A DNA stretch of 23,806 nucleotides from Gracilaria vermiculophylla (Eukaryota > Rhodophyta > Florideophyceae > Gracilariales > Gracilariaceae). This document shows, piece by piece, positions 21,362 to 23,806 of this stretch. Position numbers and translations under genes: made by a program. The notes beneath the pieces are model-generated. The model had not been told where the DNA came from and made no database searches. It saw only the letters and a program-made list of their open reading frames with translations. Positions within the stretch are counted from its first letter, which is position 1. Every line of letters starts with the position of its first letter. Location: assembly GCA_019155205.2 (NCBI GenBank), contig JAHNZQ020000003.1, positions 1 to 23,806 on the forward strand. The letters run 5' to 3'.

Positions 21362-21390
21362 TTGCTGATGCTGTAACGATGCAGTATGAT
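21362..21390 (+). promoter_or_regulatory. Promoter-like element in the gap before the pilin gene
   Basis: TTGCTG (21362-21367), 17-nt spacer, TATGAT (21385-21390). No gene starts nearby; see the transcript candidate that follows. Confidence 0.4.
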
Positions 21391-21396
21391 TACACT

Positions 21397-21653
21397 ATAG
21401 GAGTGTCACAGTGTGATCTCAAGCAGGACTTGATGATTGTAGTGATGATAACTTCAACTTGACTAGCAATAGATGCTGGCGACTCTGTATTTCTGACCTT
21501 CATTCTTAGGCATGTGTTATTGATCTCGGCAGGACTCGTAGATTGATGCTCATGTAATGAGGTAAGGGGATGCAAGCGACCACGTATGTATTGCGACGTC
21601 ACCAAATTGGTTTCCATTCGTTTGTTCTTTATTTAAAATATTTGTTCTTTTGT
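21397..21653 (+). other. Gene-free stretch, possible non-coding transcript
   Basis: This ~257-nt stretch is bounded by a promoter-like element and an intrinsic terminator but has no convincing ORF on either strand. A 75-codon minus-strand frame (21617 to 21390) has no domain, no promoter and no SD that I can see. The sequence resembles no RNA family I recognise (not tmRNA, RNase P or SRP RNA by their conserved motifs). Confidence 0.35.
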
Positions 21654-21686
21654 AAGTCCGACTGCCTGTCGGGCTTTTGCGTTTTT
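21654..21686 (+). terminator. Orphan intrinsic terminator
   Basis: AAGTCCGAC (21654-21662), loop TGCCT, GTCGGGCTT (21668-21676), then TTGCGTTTTT. A 9-bp stem with a G-T pair and a T-tract, but no plus-strand gene ends within 380 nt upstream. Confidence 0.75.
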
Positions 21687-21711
21687 AGGTGGCGAGCGCA
21701 GCGAGCCACCC

Positions 21712-21720
21712 TGGTATACT
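21712..21720 (+). promoter_or_regulatory. Extended -10 element of the pilin gene
   Basis: TGG-TATACT ends 8 nt before ATG 21729, giving a leaderless or near-leaderless mRNA. Confidence 0.6.
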
Positions 21721-21728
21721 TGTAGAGT

Positions 21729-22289
21729 ATGAACGTACGTACATCGGGCTTTACACTCATCGAGCTTTTGGTCGTAATCGCGATTATTGGCATTCTGGCA
21801 GCTGTGATACTTGGCTCGCTAAACGATGCTCGGCAAAGTGGATTTGAAGCGCGGGCACTGGGAGAGATGAAGAATATCCGCGCTGCAATGGAATTGCTAT
21901 ATAACGATGCTGGATTGTATCCGCATAAGAAAAGCCGGTATTGTCCACCAGTTGAAGATTCTGGAAACGAAGTTGATCTCTCGGCCCCAACCTCTGGACT
22001 CGCCGCTACCGATGGTACGTTCAATAACTGGCGTGGCCCATACTTTAGTGCCGCTACAGATCCGTGGGGGCAGCGACCCTACTTCTTAGATGAAGATTAT
22101 TACTGTACTGCTGGGGCAAAAGGGTGCGATGGACGAGTGTCAAATAACGACACCGAAATAGTTTCCGCATTAGTCTCGTGTGGGCCCGATGGACTGCTTG
22201 GCGACGATGCCAGCAACCCGCAACCAAGCAATGGCACCGCTTGTGCGTATAATGACGACAATGTGGTTTTGCTATTGTGCACAAGCTAG
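21729..22289 (+). CDS. Type IV pilin-like/pseudopilin (prepilin) protein
   Basis: The 186-aa protein begins with a class III prepilin signal: short leader to G7, then FTLIELLVVIAIIGILAAVI, with the conserved Glu (E12, position 5 of the mature protein). Prepilin peptidase would cut after G7. The region WRGPYFSAATDPWGQRPYF (101-119) resembles the T2SG/GspG-type motif found in major pseudopilins. Six Cys (C72, C126, C133, C151, C172, C184) probably form disulphides. It belongs to the type IV pilus systems common in CPR bacteria. It stands alone here, before the rRNA promoter; no pilus assembly ATPase or peptidase is in the window. Confidence 0.92.
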   Translation: MNVRTSGFTLIELLVVIAIIGILAAVILGSLNDARQSGFEARALGEMKNIRAAMELLYNDAGLYPHKKSRYCPPVEDSGNEVDLSAPTSGLAATDGTFNNWRGPYFSAATDPWGQRPYFLDEDYYCTAGAKGCDGRVSNNDTEIVSALVSCGPDGLLGDDASNPQPSNGTACAYNDDNVVLLLCTS

Positions 22290-22309
22290 TAACTATCGAC
22301 AGAGACCCC

Positions 22310-22337
22310 TTGCAATATTTTTATATATCTATATAAT
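22310..22337 (+). promoter_or_regulatory. rRNA promoter
   Basis: TTGCAA (22310-22315), 16-nt spacer, TATAAT (22332-22337), followed by GC-containing start region. It is ~310 nt upstream of 16S. The perfect -10 fits a strong rRNA promoter. Confidence 0.7.
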
Positions 22338-22343
22338 AGCGCC

Positions 22344-22648
22344 ACTTGTTTGGAGGGTTGCAGGTCGTACAGTTTTTGTGCGGCTCGGGTAAGTTCCGAA
22401 TGCCAACTCATGGCCGAACATGTCATTTGAAAATTTCATAAGGTCAACCTCTACACCCTGTAGAGGAAGACATCACAGCCGTCATTACTTTTCCACAAAA
22501 GTAATGACAAAGACAAAAGGTCTTGAACATTGTTCGTAGAATCTTTTGTCTTATCCTTTAGGAAATCGTGTTGCTTTTGTAGCGCAGCTATAGTACAGCT
22601 GCTGCTCGCGACACGTCGATACATTGGAGTTTTCTCCAAGTACTCGTC
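22344..22648 (+). other. rRNA leader with successive hairpins
   Basis: The ~305-nt leader contains no ORF. Visible hairpins: 22448-22466 (8 bp), 22481-22508 (12 bp, loop CCAC), 22510-22519 with 22543-22552 (10 bp), and 22624-22639 (6 bp, loop TTTT) just before 16S. It probably helps processing and antitermination, though I find no clear boxA. Confidence 0.7.
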
Positions 22649-22927
22649 TTTAATTAGAGTTTGATCCTAGCTCAGGATGAATGCTGGCGGCGTGGATGAG
22701 GCATGCAAGTCGAATGGGTTTAGACCCATGGCAGACGAGGTAGGAACACGTAGGTACGTGCCCAAGAGTCAGGGATACTCCGGCGAAAGTCGGCATAATA
22801 CTTGATGGTCCCTTCGGGGTAAAGATTTATCGCTCTTGGAACGGCCTGCGGGCTATCAGCTTGATGGTAAGGTAACGGCTTACCATGGCTACGACGGCTA
22901 GGGGAGGTGAGAGCCTGACCCCCACCG

Positions 22928-22964
<37 letters not shown>

Positions 22965-23146
22965 CGCAGTCGAGAATCTTCCGCAATGGACGAAAGTCTG
23001 ACGGAGCGACGCCGCGTGGTGGATGAAGCATTTCGGTGCGTAAACACCTTTTATGAGGGAGGAATTTTATTGACGTTACCTCATGAATAAGGGGCTCCCA
23101 ACTCTGTGCCAGCAGGAGCGGTAATACAGAGGCCCCAAGCATTATC

Positions 23147-23177
<31 letters not shown>

Positions 23178-23367
23178 GGTTATATTAGTCGGGTGTTAAA
23201 TCCTGGGGCTCAACCTCAGAATCGCATTCGAAACGGTATAACTAGAAGTAGTCAGAGGTACAGAGAGCTCTCGGTGTAGGGGTGAAATCCGTTGATATCG
23301 AGGGAAATACCAAATGCGAAGGCACTGTACTGGGGCTTACTTGACGCTGAGGCACGAAAGCCAGGGT

Positions 23368-23401
<34 letters not shown>

Positions 23402-23806
23402 CCTAAACGCTGTCTGCTGGATATTACAGGAATCGACCCCTGTAGTGTCGAAGGTAACCCGTTAAGCAGACCGCCTGGGTAGTACGAGCGCAAGCTTAAA
23501 ACTCAAAGGAATAGACGGGGGCTCGCACAAGCGGTGGATCATGAGGCTTAATTCGTCGCTAAGCGAAGAACCTTACCTAGGCTAGATATTATGCTGCACG
23601 ACCGGGGAAACCCGGTAAGCTTTCGAAGGTGCATAACAGGTGATGCATGGCCGTCGTCAGTTCGTGTCTTGAGATGTTCCCTTAAGTGGGGAAACGAACG
23701 CAACCCTCGTTGCCTGTTACAAGTGTCAGGCGAGACTGCCCCCTCACGGGGGAGGAAGGTGAGGATGACGCCAGGTCAGCATGTCCCTTGATGCCTAGGG
23801 CTGCAC
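22649..23806 (+). rRNA. 16S ribosomal RNA, 5' ~1158 nt (partial)
   Basis: The start is placed ~7 nt before AGAGTTTGATCCTAGCTCAG (22656-22675). Conserved landmarks in order: CTCCTACGGGAGGC (22951-22964), the 530 loop (23106-23125), ATTAGATACCCCGGTAGTCC (about 23379-23398), AAACTCAAAGGAAT (about 23499-23512). The window ends at about E. coli position 1225. No insertion is visible in this part. Primer-site changes and compensating pair changes are noted under findings. Sequence style is CPR/Parcubacteria-like. Confidence 0.95.

Noticed and set aside
1..23806. CRISPR array, transposase, integrase or prophage genes
   Set aside because: No regularly spaced repeats and no recognisable mobile-element proteins are present.

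Overview
The window reads as a 23.8 kb piece of a Candidate Phyla Radiation (Patescibacteria) genome, most likely Parcubacteria/Paceibacteria. The evidence is a CPR-like 16S 5' end with changed universal-primer sites, a type IV pilin plus a membrane-anchored VWA protein with the N-terminal Cys motif common in such genomes, an archaeal-type UMP kinase, a divergent FolD, and very compact gene spacing. No species can be assigned from sequence alone.

Layout. 1-2030: 3' end of 23S rRNA, a long and strongly folded 23S-5S spacer, 5S rRNA with its terminator, a second scrambled 5S-like copy, and a tiny ORF between a promoter and a terminator. 2041-4325: a divergent pair of unrecognised genes with textbook promoters and strong Shine-Dalgarno (SD) sites, followed by a run of hairpins. 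4349-14510: core-like genes: VWA surface protein, rodA, a GT4 glycosyltransferase, a polyprenyl-phosphate sugar transferase, an NAD-dependent epimerase, folD, secD-secF and a P-loop kinase. 14523-17342: a small secreted peptide, a DM13 protein in an operon with UMP kinase, and a polytopic membrane protein. 17366-21299: a promoter, a folded RNA leader (or small RNA) and four exported proteins, again with SD sites. 21362-22289: a possible orphan transcript and a type IV pilin-like gene. 22310-23806: an rRNA promoter, a hairpin-rich leader and the first about 1.16 kb of 16S rRNA.

How it fits together. The core genes support envelope building (RodA elongation polymerase, glycan assembly, Sec export motor) and basic metabolism. 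Many start right behind a -10 hexamer (6-8 nt), so their mRNAs are probably leaderless. The six unrecognised accessory genes use TTGACW -35 boxes and/or strong SD sites and encode proteins of a different style, several with Gram-negative-looking signal peptides. Two expression grammars therefore sit side by side, which suggests that the accessory blocks were acquired or are controlled differently.

The strongest leads are the exported four-protein cassette with its structured leader, the leaderless/SD split, perfect hairpins inside conserved coding genes, the scrambled second 5S copy, and rRNA genes at both ends in the same orientation, which implies more than one rRNA locus or an assembly break at a repeat.
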